NCBI GenBank assembly: GCA_903822375.1
Contig: CAIJOU010000133.1
Location: 1 to 7,465, forward strand
Source: Candidatus Hydrogenedentota bacterium
GTDB lineage: Bacteria; Hydrogenedentota; Hydrogenedentia; Hydrogenedentales; CAITNO01
DNA: 7,465 nt
Direction of reading: 5' to 3'
The stretch's first letter is position 1; the number at the start of each line of letters is the position of its first letter. Under the pieces are notes generated by a model that worked only from the letters and a program-made list of their open reading frames with translations, was not told where the DNA came from and did not search any database. Both the position numbers and the translations under genes were made by a program. Positions 1-7,453 of the stretch are shown here, piece after piece.

Positions 1-765
1 GCCACGCGTCAAGACCTTTTACGCGTGCACACGGTCGATCATGTTGACACGGTCCAGCGGTGCTGCCTGGACGGTGAGGATTATCCCGATCCCGACACGG
101 TGATGATGGACAAGACTTGGGAGGCCGCGCGCCTGTCGGCCGGGGCCGGTATCACCGCCTGTAAGGCGGTTCTGGCGGGCGAATATGACAATGCCTTTGT
201 GCTTATGCGGCCGCCCGGACATCATGCCGAAGCTGATTTTGCCATGGGGTTCTGCGTGTTCAACAACATAGCCGTCACCGCCCGGTGGCTGCGCGAGGTC
301 GCCGGACTGCACCGTGTCGCTATTTTCGACTTCGACGTTCACCACGGCAACGGGACCCAGCATATTTTCTACGAGGACGAGTCAGTCCTGTTCATCAGCC
401 TGCACGAATATCCTCAGTTTCCCGGAACAGGCTTCCCCTACGAGCGCGGCAGGGGCAACACTACGCTCAATTTCCAGATGCCGCCGGGATGCAGTCCCGA
501 CCAGTGGATCAATACGGTTCGCGGCGTTGTCGTTCCACAACTGCAATTGTTCGCCCCCGACTTTCTGCTTATCTCCGCCGGTTTTGATGCCCACCGGCTG
601 GATCCCCTCGGCAACCAGTTGCTGGAAGCCGAACACTTCGCCGAAATGACCCGGCTAGTGCGTGACATTGCCCACGGCCACGTCGTCTCCTTCCTTGAAG
701 GCGGTTACCACCCCACTGCGGTGGGCCTCTCCGCCGTCGCCCACCTTCAGGCGCTCATGGCTTGA
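1..765 (+). CDS. HDAC-family zinc-dependent deacetylase (class II HDAC / acetylpolyamine amidohydrolase-like), 5' partial
   Basis: This is a zinc hydrolase that removes acetyl groups from acetyl-lysine or acetylated small amines, probably in the cytoplasm. The frame is open to the left edge, and codons 5-17 (DLLRVHTVDHVDT) already match the early LLxVHtxxyv motif of the family. The GTG at 25 is therefore internal, and roughly 50 or more N-terminal residues are missing. Counting codons from base 1, the active site is complete. RPPGHHAE carries the His74-His75 pair, and FDFDVHHGNGTQ supplies zinc ligands Asp112 and His114. SAGFDAH gives the third ligand, Asp196, and LEGGY gives catalytic Tyr236. 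The HEYPQFPGTG stretch and the GFDAHRLDPLG form are typical of bacterial class II-type members (HdaH/AcuC-like annotations) rather than class I. No signal peptide can be judged. The substrate (protein lysine, acetylpolyamine or other) cannot be told from sequence. The stop is TGA at 763-765, and the next gene is 459 bases away, so this is probably a separate unit. Confidence 0.95.
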   Translation, partial: ATRQDLLRVHTVDHVDTVQRCCLDGEDYPDPDTVMMDKTWEAARLSAGAGITACKAVLAGEYDNAFVLMRPPGHHAEADFAMGFCVFNNIAVTARWLREVAGLHRVAIFDFDVHHGNGTQHIFYEDESVLFISLHEYPQFPGTGFPYERGRGNTTLNFQMPPGCSPDQWINTVRGVVVPQLQLFAPDFLLISAGFDAHRLDPLGNQLLEAEHFAEMTRLVRDIAHGHVVSFLEGGYHPTAVGLSAVAHLQALMA

Positions 766-776
766 TGCTGTATTTG

Positions 777-836
777 CCCCGCAATTCTGTATAGTCGGGG
801 ATTTCGAGCGAAAAGTTCAGGGAATACCTGATCCCC
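777..836 (+). repeat. Overlapping, mutually exclusive inverted repeats downstream of the deacetylase
   Basis: CCCCG (777-781) can pair with CGGGG (796-800). The same G-run, as GGGGAT (797-802), pairs perfectly with ATCCCC (831-836). Inside the second arrangement, CAGG (818-821) pairs with CCTG (827-830) around a 5-base loop. The two outer pairings share bases 797-800 and cannot form together. No T-run follows, so this is not a classical intrinsic terminator. It could be a weak or factor-dependent 3' end for the deacetylase mRNA, a protein-binding dyad, or chance. The stems are only 5-6 bp. Confidence 0.35.
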
Positions 837-854
837 AAATTCATAACGCAGGCT

Positions 855-860
855 TATAAT
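855..860 (+). promoter_or_regulatory. Isolated TATAAT (-10-like) box
   Basis: This is a perfect TATAAT match pointing toward the kinase genes, in the AT-richer gap. About 17 bases upstream (832-837, TCCCCA) there is no -35 resemblance, and there is no extended -10 TG. If used, it would give a leader of roughly 360 bases before the ATG at 1225. A second weak candidate nearer the gene is TTGTGT (1165-1170) with TGATAG (1187-1192), spaced 16. Neither is convincing alone. Confidence 0.2.
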
Positions 861-968
861 CCACTTGAACCTGAAGAGTCCCGTTGGAACTGTCATTGTT
901 CTGGGTGGTTTGCGATGAGCCTCACGGGATTGGTATTACGGTGCTTTTGAGTGTCAGCAAAGAGTTTT

Positions 969-978
969 CTTTCGAAAG
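969..978. repeat. Perfect 10-bp palindrome CTTTCGAAAG
   Basis: CTTTCGAAAG equals its own reverse complement, and the symmetry stops at the flanking bases (T968, C979). It lies 246 bases before the kinase start, where a dimeric regulator could bind. A similar TTTCG-AG-CGAAA dyad sits at 802-813 in the same gap, so the core half-site TTTCG/CGAAA occurs twice. An operator role is only an inference. Confidence 0.25.
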
Positions 979-1224
979 CCATGAATTTCGGTGCGATAAA
1001 TGCGTGGCGATCTTGCGAACAACAGAATGAGTGGGTTCGGGGTAGAAACGGGCTCTAAGACGGATTCGGGCAGTCTTCTTCCACATTAATGGTTGCGTAG
1101 TGTCTTCGGAACTCCATGCTCGGGAGCGGTTCACATGGGACACAGTTCCAAGTGAAGACATCTGTTGTGTCGGTCGGAGAACTCGCTGATAGCCCGAAAT
1201 GAACTGAGAAACAGATCCAATGCC

Positions 1225-4200
1225 ATGAAGAAAAAGACACGCCTGACGGGCATCCTGCTTCTGATCAATTTGGCTATTGGACTGCTGTTTATCTGGCACG
1301 CGGTTGACGTGACCGACAGTATGTTGGGCGCCGACTTAAGCCATAACGCCCAGTTGGTGGCGCGAGCTATAAGCAACAATGTTGACCGGGTCCAAACGCT
1401 CTTGGACAATCCGGCGGATTTTGACAACCCCGGTTATCTTCGGTTGAAAGAACAGCTTGGCTCTGTCAGGGTAGCTATTCCGCATTGCAGACTTGTCCAC
1501 CTCCTGGCACCGAGATCTGACGGAACGTATTTCTGTTTGGTCAGCAGCGTAGAGACCGGTGCAGGCAACGACTTAGTCCCTGGACAGGTCTATAAGGAAG
1601 TCTCAAAGGAATATCACCGTGCCTTTGATGCCGGTGTTACGAGCATCAGGGGACCCTACACCGGCAGGCAGGGAACGCTTGCCAGGGCTGTGGTTCCGAT
1701 TTTGGACTCCTACAGCGGAGCTGTGATCAGCGTTCTGTCCATAGATGTTGATGCCGAACAATGGAAGTGGGCTATTGCACGCGCGACCTTCCTACCCATA
1801 TTGTTTACTTTGATTCTCACGGGAATTATTCTTGTCTTAGGCGTGACACGATTTGGTTACGGTCGCTGGCGACATGCTGAAATCACCACCGTGATTGCCG
1901 TTGGATTCACGATTACCACGGTGGTCACCCTGTTGGCTTATCAGGATGAAGTCGAACACCAACGCAATTCTTTCTATCAACTCGCCCTATCTCAGACGGG
2001 TCGCGTCAGCAACATTTTCAGCGCATTGGAAAGCACAGAGTTGGAGGCTTTGGCCAGGTTCCTTGAAGGGAAAGAAACTGTATCGAAAGCTGAATACGAC
2101 CAATTCGCGGGATTCTTGACCAAGAATCCCGCGGTTCAGGCGTGGGAATGGGTTCCGGCCGTGTCTGACGGGGACAGATCACGACTTGAGCAGGAGGCGC
2201 AGGCGGCCGGAATGTCGGAATTCACAATATGGGAAAAAGACCAGGCCGGAAACCCGGTTGCCGCCTCGGAACGCCCTTTCTATTATCCCGTGCTCTTTGC
2301 CGCGCCTGTCTCGGGCAACGAGCGCGCGTATGGTTATGACCTTGGTTCCAATTCGATTCGTCAAGCCGGGCTGGAGGAGGCGTGGCGTACGGACCTCGTA
2401 ACCGCCACTGACCCGGTAACGTTGGTACAGGAGAAGGGTCACCAGCAGGGATTGTTGGTGTTTCATCCAGTATTCAAGTCGGTTCCCTCCAAGACCCTTC
2501 GCGGCTTCGCCCTGGCTGTGCTGCGCATGGATGACATGTTGAAAGTCAGCATTGCCGACACAGAAGAATCGGGCGCTGTTCTGTTGGACTTGTTTCAACT
2601 GCACGGGGACAATACGCGTACGTTCATGGCATCCACTTGGAAAGCAGAGAGCAAGGATGGCCATTTCGCAGACTTGTCAGTGACTGTCCCCGTTTTTGCT
2701 TTCGGTAAGACCTTTGCTCTTGTTGCCACTCCGTCCTCCGCATTTGACGTTCCCATATCAGCCCTTGCGAGTTGGATTCTGGTGCTGACGGGTTTGGTCT
2801 TTACTTTGGTTTCAGCCCAGACTATTGGGTCAATTGTCGCTCGACGCAGGGAGCTGAATCGGTTGGTGGAGGAGCGCACTGCTGCGTTAAAGAAGGAGTC
2901 GCAGCGCTACGAGTTGGTTCTGGATGGTGTTTCGGGGGGAATTATTGATTGGGACCTCCTCGAAGACAAAATCCATTTTTCCAAAGGCTGGAACTCCATG
3001 CACGGTTACGACCGCGCGGATGTCATAGATGCAAGTATTGATTGGGTGTCGACTATTCATCCAGAAGACCGTGCCCGGATGACGGCGATGATGAAGGACC
3101 ATTTTGCGGGCAAGACATCTATATTCCAGGAGGAATACCGCATTTGTTGCATGGATGGCTCGATAAAACATGTTGTCGGTCGTGGCAAGGCAGTGCGCAA
3201 CGACTTGGGTCGTGTAATACGCATGGCGGGGTCGGAAACAGACATCACGGAGCAGAAACGTATTGGGGAATCCCTGGAGCGCGAGCGCGAACGGATGGAA
3301 AACGTTATCGACGGGGCCAATATTGGGACTTGGGAGTGGAACATACAGACCGGAGAAACGATATTCAATCAGCGATGGGGTGAGATTCTCGGTTACACGG
3401 TGGAGGAAACGGCGGGCTTTTCACGCGAGGTTTGGGAAGGGCTCATCCATCCCGACGACCTGCGGCTGAGCAATGAGTTGCAGGGCGCCCACTTTGCTAG
3501 GGTGTTGGACCATTTCGCCTGTGAAATGCGCATGAGACACAGATGCGATGGATGGGTGTGGGTAGCAGTCCATGGAAAGGTGAACCATTGGGCTGCTGAC
3601 GGAGGCCCGTTGCTTATGTTTGGGACCCAACAGGAGATTACCGCTAGGAAACGGGCCGAGGAGAGACTGCACGAAAACGAGGCCAATTTTAACATGTTCT
3701 TCAACAGCATGACCGACCTGGTCATGGCCTGCACGCCGGACGGTACGCTGTTGTTTGCCAACAGTTCCTTCGAACACCGATTGGGTTACCATTCCGATGA
3801 ACTGGGCAATTTGAATGTGCTGGACGTACATCCCGTGGAATGCCGGGAAGAGGCGAATCAGATATTTGCAGCCATGCTCCGCGGCGAACGCGAGAGTTTT
3901 CCCCTGCCACTGGTCACGAAAGATGGTTCGCACGTTCCCGTGGAAACACACATCTGGTTCAGTAAATGGGACGGACGGGACTGCATTTTCGGCATGTCGA
4001 AGGACCTTAGCGAAGAGCAGGACGCATACCAGCGATTTGAGCGGTTGTTCCGCAGTAATCCCGCCCTCATGGCCGTGTCACTCAGCTCTGACAGAAGCCT
4101 GACGGATGTCAACGACTCCTTCCTTTTCCATACGGGGTACACCAGGGACGAGGTTATAGGCAAAACGACGGCGGAGTTGGGGCTCTTTGCTGATCCGGAC

Positions 4201-6318
4201 CGCCATTCGAAAGCGGTGGACGTACTGAAATCCACAGGACACATGAGCAGTGTCGAGTTGGATGTCATCTGCAAGAACGGCACCCTTCTGCACGGTCTTA
4301 TTTCTGGGGAATTGATACGCAGCCAGGGACGGGAGCTCATTCTCAGCGTGATGATCGACATCACCGACCGTAAACGCGCTGAGCAAATGCTGCGGGAGAG
4401 CGAGGAATCCTACCGTAACCAGTTTGGCGCGAACGGAACGGTGATGATTCTGATTGATCCCAAGGATGCGGCGATCGTCGATGTCAATGACGCTGCCGTA
4501 AGGTTCTATGGTTATCCCCGCGAGCGGTTCCGGGCGATGCGAATCACCGACATCAACACACTGCCCGCTGCAGAGGTCCTGCGGGTTATAAACTCAGTCC
4601 CGAAAGGAGAGGGAAAACAATGGGAATTCCACCATCGTCTGGCGGACGGTTCCGTGCGCGATGTGGAGGTCTCCTCATGCACAATCCAGTTTGGAGGAAG
4701 GCTGGTCGTTCATTCAATCGTCCACGACATTACGGAACGGGTGAGGGCGCAGCATGCCCTGGGACAGACCGCTGAGCGCCTGTCCCTGGCCACAAGAGCG
4801 GGCGGTGTGGGCATCTGGGAGTACTATGTCGATGAGAACAGGCTCGTTTGGGACGACCAAATGTTCCGTCTCTATGGAATCACGGACCAACAATTCAGCG
4901 GCGCCTACGACGCATGGCAGGCAGGGCTACACCCGGATGACCTGGCGAGGGGCGATAAAGAAATCAATCTGGCGCTCAGCGGCGAGAAAGAATTTGACAC
5001 CGAGTTTCGCGTGATGTGGCCTGACGGAAGCGTCCACAGCATCCGCGCCCTCGCTGTCGTGTACCGAGATTCTGCCGGAAAAGCGCAGCGCTTGATCGGC
5101 ACAAACTGGGATATCACCCAGCGCAAAGAGGCCGAAGCGGAAATCCGGCGGCAGGCGACCATGATCCGCTCATTGCTCGACTCCATTCCCGACATCATCT
5201 TTTTTAAGGATGTGAATGGTGTCTATCTGGGCTGCAATCCGCCCTTCGCCGAGTTTGTCGGTCGCTCACAGGAGGACATTGTCGGAAAGACCGACTACGA
5301 CCTTTTTGACAGGGGCACCGCGGATTCCTTCAGGGAAAACGATCAGAGCATGCTTGAGCTGCGTGAACCCCGTCACAACGAGGAATGGATCACCTATTCA
5401 GACGGACGAAGAATACTTATCGACACCCTCAAAACCCCCTATTGGGCATCGGACGGTTCATTGGTCGGCGTGCTTGGTATAAGTCGTGACATCACGGTCC
5501 GCAAACAGGCCGAAGACTCTTTGCGTGATCTCAACGCAACGATAGCGCTTCAGGTTAAAGGTCAGGTTGCCGAGAACATGGCGCTCGAGCGCGCACTCAT
5601 TCATCAATCCCGGTTGGCTGGCATTGGGGAAATGCTTAATAACATTGCCCACCAATGGCGTCAGCCGCTGAACGCATTGGGAATTGCGCTCGCCAACATG
5701 CAGGATGCCCACAAGTACAATGAACTCGACGAGGCGCTGATGGATGAGTCCATGGGAACGGCCAATCGACTCATTCAAAGAATGTCGGCCACAATCAACG
5801 ACTTCCGCACTTTCTTCCAGCCCGACAAGGAGTTGGTTCACTTTTCCCTGATGGAGCAGATTTCCTCGGCAGTGACCCTGGTGGAACCCAGTCTCAGGAG
5901 CGACCAGATTACCATTCGCCTCGTTGGAGACGACGAACTCCTGTGTTATGGCATTTCTAATCAGTATTCGCAGGTCCTCTTAAACATGCTGATGAATGCC
6001 AGCGAGGCCATCGTGGCGCACAAACCGGCCAAGGGACTGATCGAGATTGAATTGTTCGAACGCGACGGAAAAGCCTGCGTGAGTGTCACGGACAACGGCG
6101 GGGGAATACCGCAAGAAGTTCTTGAGAGGATCTTTGAACCCTATTTCACCACGAAGCCGCAGGGGAGCGGAATCGGCCTGTATATGTCAGAAATGATTAT
6201 TAGCCGCCGGATGAATGGTTCAATTGAGGCAAGAAATGTTGCTGATGGGGCGGTGATTACGATTATTACGCCCCTTGTTCCGCAGACGGACAAACAGAGA
6301 AAGCAGGAAGCGCAATGA
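1225..6318 (+). CDS. Membrane sensor histidine kinase: PDC-like sensor, CHASE domain, seven PAS domains, HisKA-HATPase
   Basis: This is an inner-membrane histidine kinase of 1697 residues, very long for the family. The ATG at 1225 is chosen because MKKKTRLTG leads directly into TM1 (about 7-25); the ribosome site is weak (GAGAA at 1206-1210). Residues 27-188 form a PDC/Cache-like periplasmic domain with PGQVY (119-123), VVPILD (156-161) and SIDVDAEQW (172-180). TM2 (189-210), a basic loop (R209, R214, R216) and TM3 (220-238) follow. A CHASE domain spans about 240-500 (WEWVP 307-311, YYPV 353-356, LVQEKG near 400, HPVF 414-417). TM4 is 513-532, then a coiled coil. Seven PAS domains end in DIT-type motifs at D673, E804, D927, D1045, D1168, D1296 and D1422; 1, 2 and 6 are PAS_3-like, 7 PAS_4-like. 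The kinase core has IAHQWRQPL with phospho-His1476, N1587/N1591, DNGGGIP (D1623), IFEPYFTTK and GSGIGL (1647-1652). It has no receiver of its own; one is encoded in the overlapping next gene. Ligands are unknown. Confidence 0.95.
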   Translation: MKKKTRLTGILLLINLAIGLLFIWHAVDVTDSMLGADLSHNAQLVARAISNNVDRVQTLLDNPADFDNPGYLRLKEQLGSVRVAIPHCRLVHLLAPRSDGTYFCLVSSVETGAGNDLVPGQVYKEVSKEYHRAFDAGVTSIRGPYTGRQGTLARAVVPILDSYSGAVISVLSIDVDAEQWKWAIARATFLPILFTLILTGIILVLGVTRFGYGRWRHAEITTVIAVGFTITTVVTLLAYQDEVEHQRNSFYQLALSQTGRVSNIFSALESTELEALARFLEGKETVSKAEYDQFAGFLTKNPAVQAWEWVPAVSDGDRSRLEQEAQAAGMSEFTIWEKDQAGNPVAASERPFYYPVLFAAPVSGNERAYGYDLGSNSIRQAGLEEAWRTDLVTATDPVTLVQEKGHQQGLLVFHPVFKSVPSKTLRGFALAVLRMDDMLKVSIADTEESGAVLLDLFQLHGDNTRTFMASTWKAESKDGHFADLSVTVPVFAFGKTFALVATPSSAFDVPISALASWILVLTGLVFTLVSAQTIGSIVARRRELNRLVEERTAALKKESQRYELVLDGVSGGIIDWDLLEDKIHFSKGWNSMHGYDRADVIDASIDWVSTIHPEDRARMTAMMKDHFAGKTSIFQEEYRICCMDGSIKHVVGRGKAVRNDLGRVIRMAGSETDITEQKRIGESLERERERMENVIDGANIGTWEWNIQTGETIFNQRWGEILGYTVEETAGFSREVWEGLIHPDDLRLSNELQGAHFARVLDHFACEMRMRHRCDGWVWVAVHGKVNHWAADGGPLLMFGTQQEITARKRAEERLHENEANFNMFFNSMTDLVMACTPDGTLLFANSSFEHRLGYHSDELGNLNVLDVHPVECREEANQIFAAMLRGERESFPLPLVTKDGSHVPVETHIWFSKWDGRDCIFGMSKDLSEEQDAYQRFERLFRSNPALMAVSLSSDRSLTDVNDSFLFHTGYTRDEVIGKTTAELGLFADPDRHSKAVDVLKSTGHMSSVELDVICKNGTLLHGLISGELIRSQGRELILSVMIDITDRKRAEQMLRESEESYRNQFGANGTVMILIDPKDAAIVDVNDAAVRFYGYPRERFRAMRITDINTLPAAEVLRVINSVPKGEGKQWEFHHRLADGSVRDVEVSSCTIQFGGRLVVHSIVHDITERVRAQHALGQTAERLSLATRAGGVGIWEYYVDENRLVWDDQMFRLYGITDQQFSGAYDAWQAGLHPDDLARGDKEINLALSGEKEFDTEFRVMWPDGSVHSIRALAVVYRDSAGKAQRLIGTNWDITQRKEAEAEIRRQATMIRSLLDSIPDIIFFKDVNGVYLGCNPPFAEFVGRSQEDIVGKTDYDLFDRGTADSFRENDQSMLELREPRHNEEWITYSDGRRILIDTLKTPYWASDGSLVGVLGISRDITVRKQAEDSLRDLNATIALQVKGQVAENMALERALIHQSRLAGIGEMLNNIAHQWRQPLNALGIALANMQDAHKYNELDEALMDESMGTANRLIQRMSATINDFRTFFQPDKELVHFSLMEQISSAVTLVEPSLRSDQITIRLVGDDELLCYGISNQYSQVLLNMLMNASEAIVAHKPAKGLIEIELFERDGKACVSVTDNGGGIPQEVLERIFEPYFTTKPQGSGIGLYMSEMIISRRMNGSIEARNVADGAVITIITPLVPQTDKQRKQEAQ
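6305..6318 (+). promoter_or_regulatory. Shine-Dalgarno and ATGA stop-start overlap coupling the two kinase genes
   Basis: AGGA at 6305-6308 lies six bases before the ATG at 6315. That ATG shares bases with the upstream TGA (6316-6318) in the tetranucleotide ATGA. This fixes the start of the second gene and indicates translational coupling, so the large kinase and the receiver-kinase are probably made from one mRNA in linked amounts. Confidence 0.85.
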
Positions 6319-7448
6319 ACGAAGACCTAAGACAGTACGAGGACTTTCTCAAGACCATCACCGTGATTTACGTGGAGGATGACGCTGAGACACGCGCACA
6401 GCTCAGCCAGTTTCTCCGGCGCCGAGTGGGTGCACTGGTGACCGCGGACAGTGGCAGTGCCGGGTTGGAAGCCTTTCGCACGCAGCCAGCCCAGATGGTT
6501 ATCACGGACATTCTTATGCCCGGTATGGACGGGCTGACGATGGCACAGGAAATCCGCAAACTGGACCCCAATGTGCCCATCATTGTGACAACAGCCTTTG
6601 AACAGACCGAATATCTTGTGCGTTCCATTGACGTCGGCGTGGACAAGTACGTCACAAAACCCATTGTGGCGGACAAGATGCTTACGGCGCTGCTGCAGGT
6701 TGCACGGCATCTGAAGGCCGAAGACACGGTGAGGCGCCTGTCCGCAATGCTTCAGCAGTCCCAAAAACTGGAGTGTTTGGGGATTGTCGCCGTCGGGATG
6801 GCCCACGACTTCGACATTATGACCATGAGTCTTGAACGGGCCCTGGCGTGCGCCGAGCCCTGCAGTGAACTGCATATGAATCTGCAACTTGCGTCCAACA
6901 GTTGCGAAAGGGCCGCGCGTATGGGCCGTGCGCTCCTTAACCTTTCAAAGGAACCCTGCGCTCATGACAGCAGGTCATCTCTGGTGCCGCTTATCCGGGA
7001 AAACCTTGCCAGGGAACTCGTCGGCACGGACGTTGTTCTGGAATGCATACTGGATGACTCACTGCCTCAGGTTGCCTTCAATTGGGATCAGATGAACACG
7101 GTGTTCGCCCAGCTTGCGGCCAATGCCCGCAACGCGATGCCCTCCGGAGGAACCCTTCGGGTGTCGGGGGACCGCTGCGCGGTAAACAACAACAATCCAC
7201 TGCCTCTAACAGACGGGGAGTACCTGCACATTCGTGTCAATGATACCGGAGTGGGGATTGCGGCGCAGGACCTTCCCCGCATATTCGACCCCTATTGGTC
7301 TTCCAATCCAATGGGCTCGCAGAACGGAACGGGGCTCGGTTTGACCCTCTGCTATTCCATTATCAAAAAACATGGTGGGTTTATCGCCGCGGAGTCCCAA
7401 GTGGGTTGCGGAGCTTCCTTCCATGTCTATCTTCCCGTGGTGGTTTAG
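6315..7448 (+). CDS. Receiver domain fused to a divergent histidine kinase core (REC-HisKA-HATPase)
   Basis: This is a 377-residue soluble signalling protein with no membrane segment. The receiver spans about 14-130. Its acidic pocket is VEDD (D22, D23), the phosphoacceptor is Asp65 in ITDILMPGMDG, the switch Thr is in VTTA (T92/T93), and Lys115 is in TKP. It most likely accepts phosphate from the overlapping upstream kinase. After a helical linker, a kinase core begins at SQKLECLGIVAVGMAHDF with candidate phospho-His164. The family usually reads AHDFNN, but here it reads AHDFDI, so positions +3 and +4 from His are Asp167 and Ile168. The N box reads FAQLAANARNAM, with Gln266 where Asn is usual and Asn270 kept. 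The G1 box is DTGVGI (D310). The F region reads IFDPYWSSN, with Asn331 where Lys is common. The G2 box GTGLGL (338-343) and the CYSIIKKHGG tail are intact. ATP binding therefore looks possible, while autokinase or phosphatase activity may be altered. There is no DNA-binding domain, so output goes through another protein. Confidence 0.93.
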   Translation: MNEDLRQYEDFLKTITVIYVEDDAETRAQLSQFLRRRVGALVTADSGSAGLEAFRTQPAQMVITDILMPGMDGLTMAQEIRKLDPNVPIIVTTAFEQTEYLVRSIDVGVDKYVTKPIVADKMLTALLQVARHLKAEDTVRRLSAMLQQSQKLECLGIVAVGMAHDFDIMTMSLERALACAEPCSELHMNLQLASNSCERAARMGRALLNLSKEPCAHDSRSSLVPLIRENLARELVGTDVVLECILDDSLPQVAFNWDQMNTVFAQLAANARNAMPSGGTLRVSGDRCAVNNNNPLPLTDGEYLHIRVNDTGVGIAAQDLPRIFDPYWSSNPMGSQNGTGLGLTLCYSIIKKHGGFIAAESQVGCGASFHVYLPVVV

Positions 7449-7453
7449 ACAAG

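Larger units (their letters stand above)
766..1224. other. Intergenic region without a convincing gene
   Basis: This 459-base gap lies between the deacetylase stop and the sensor kinase ATG. Three counted lines (781-840, 841-900, 961-1020) are 43-45% GC, lower than the deacetylase gene. Forward frames are broken by stops, apart from the short TTG-led extension of the kinase frame. A reverse-strand open frame (1299 to 922, internal ATG at 1161) lacks a ribosome binding site and any recognisable domain. The region holds the competing inverted repeats at 777-836, a TATAAT box at 855-860 and the palindrome at 969-978. I see no tRNA, no recognisable riboswitch and no hairpin followed by a T-run. 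Its likely role is the regulatory leader of the kinase operon, possibly including decayed coding sequence. Confidence 0.7.

Noticed and set aside
25..27. GTG as the start of the deacetylase
   Set aside because: It encodes the Val inside the conserved LLRVHT motif, and the frame is open back to base 1 with family-like residues, so the gene begins upstream of the window.
777..800. Intrinsic terminator after the deacetylase
   Set aside because: The stem is only five base pairs with a 14-base loop, and no T-run follows it.
1001..1020. Sigma-54 promoter (GTGGCGATCTTGCG)
   Set aside because: GG and GC elements are present but separated by only seven bases instead of ten, so the -24/-12 geometry is wrong.
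1165..1224. In-frame upstream TTG start adding 20 residues to the sensor kinase
   Set aside because: The extension is polar, begins at a rare codon and would push the first membrane helix away from the N-terminus. MKKK followed at once by the hydrophobic helix at 1225 is the natural signal-anchor start.
922..1299. Reverse-strand open frame of 125 codons
   Set aside because: It starts at GTG without a ribosome site, overlaps the first helix of the kinase on the other strand and shows no domain. The shorter version from 1161 also lacks a ribosome site.
2908..5508. Recent tandem duplication of the PAS-coding DNA
   Set aside because: The seven domains differ strongly in sequence and even subtype, and I see no long nucleotide repeat between them, so any duplication is ancient.
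1..7448. Functional link between the deacetylase and the kinase pair
   Set aside because: The 459-base gap and lack of shared regulatory signals give no support; adjacency alone is not evidence.
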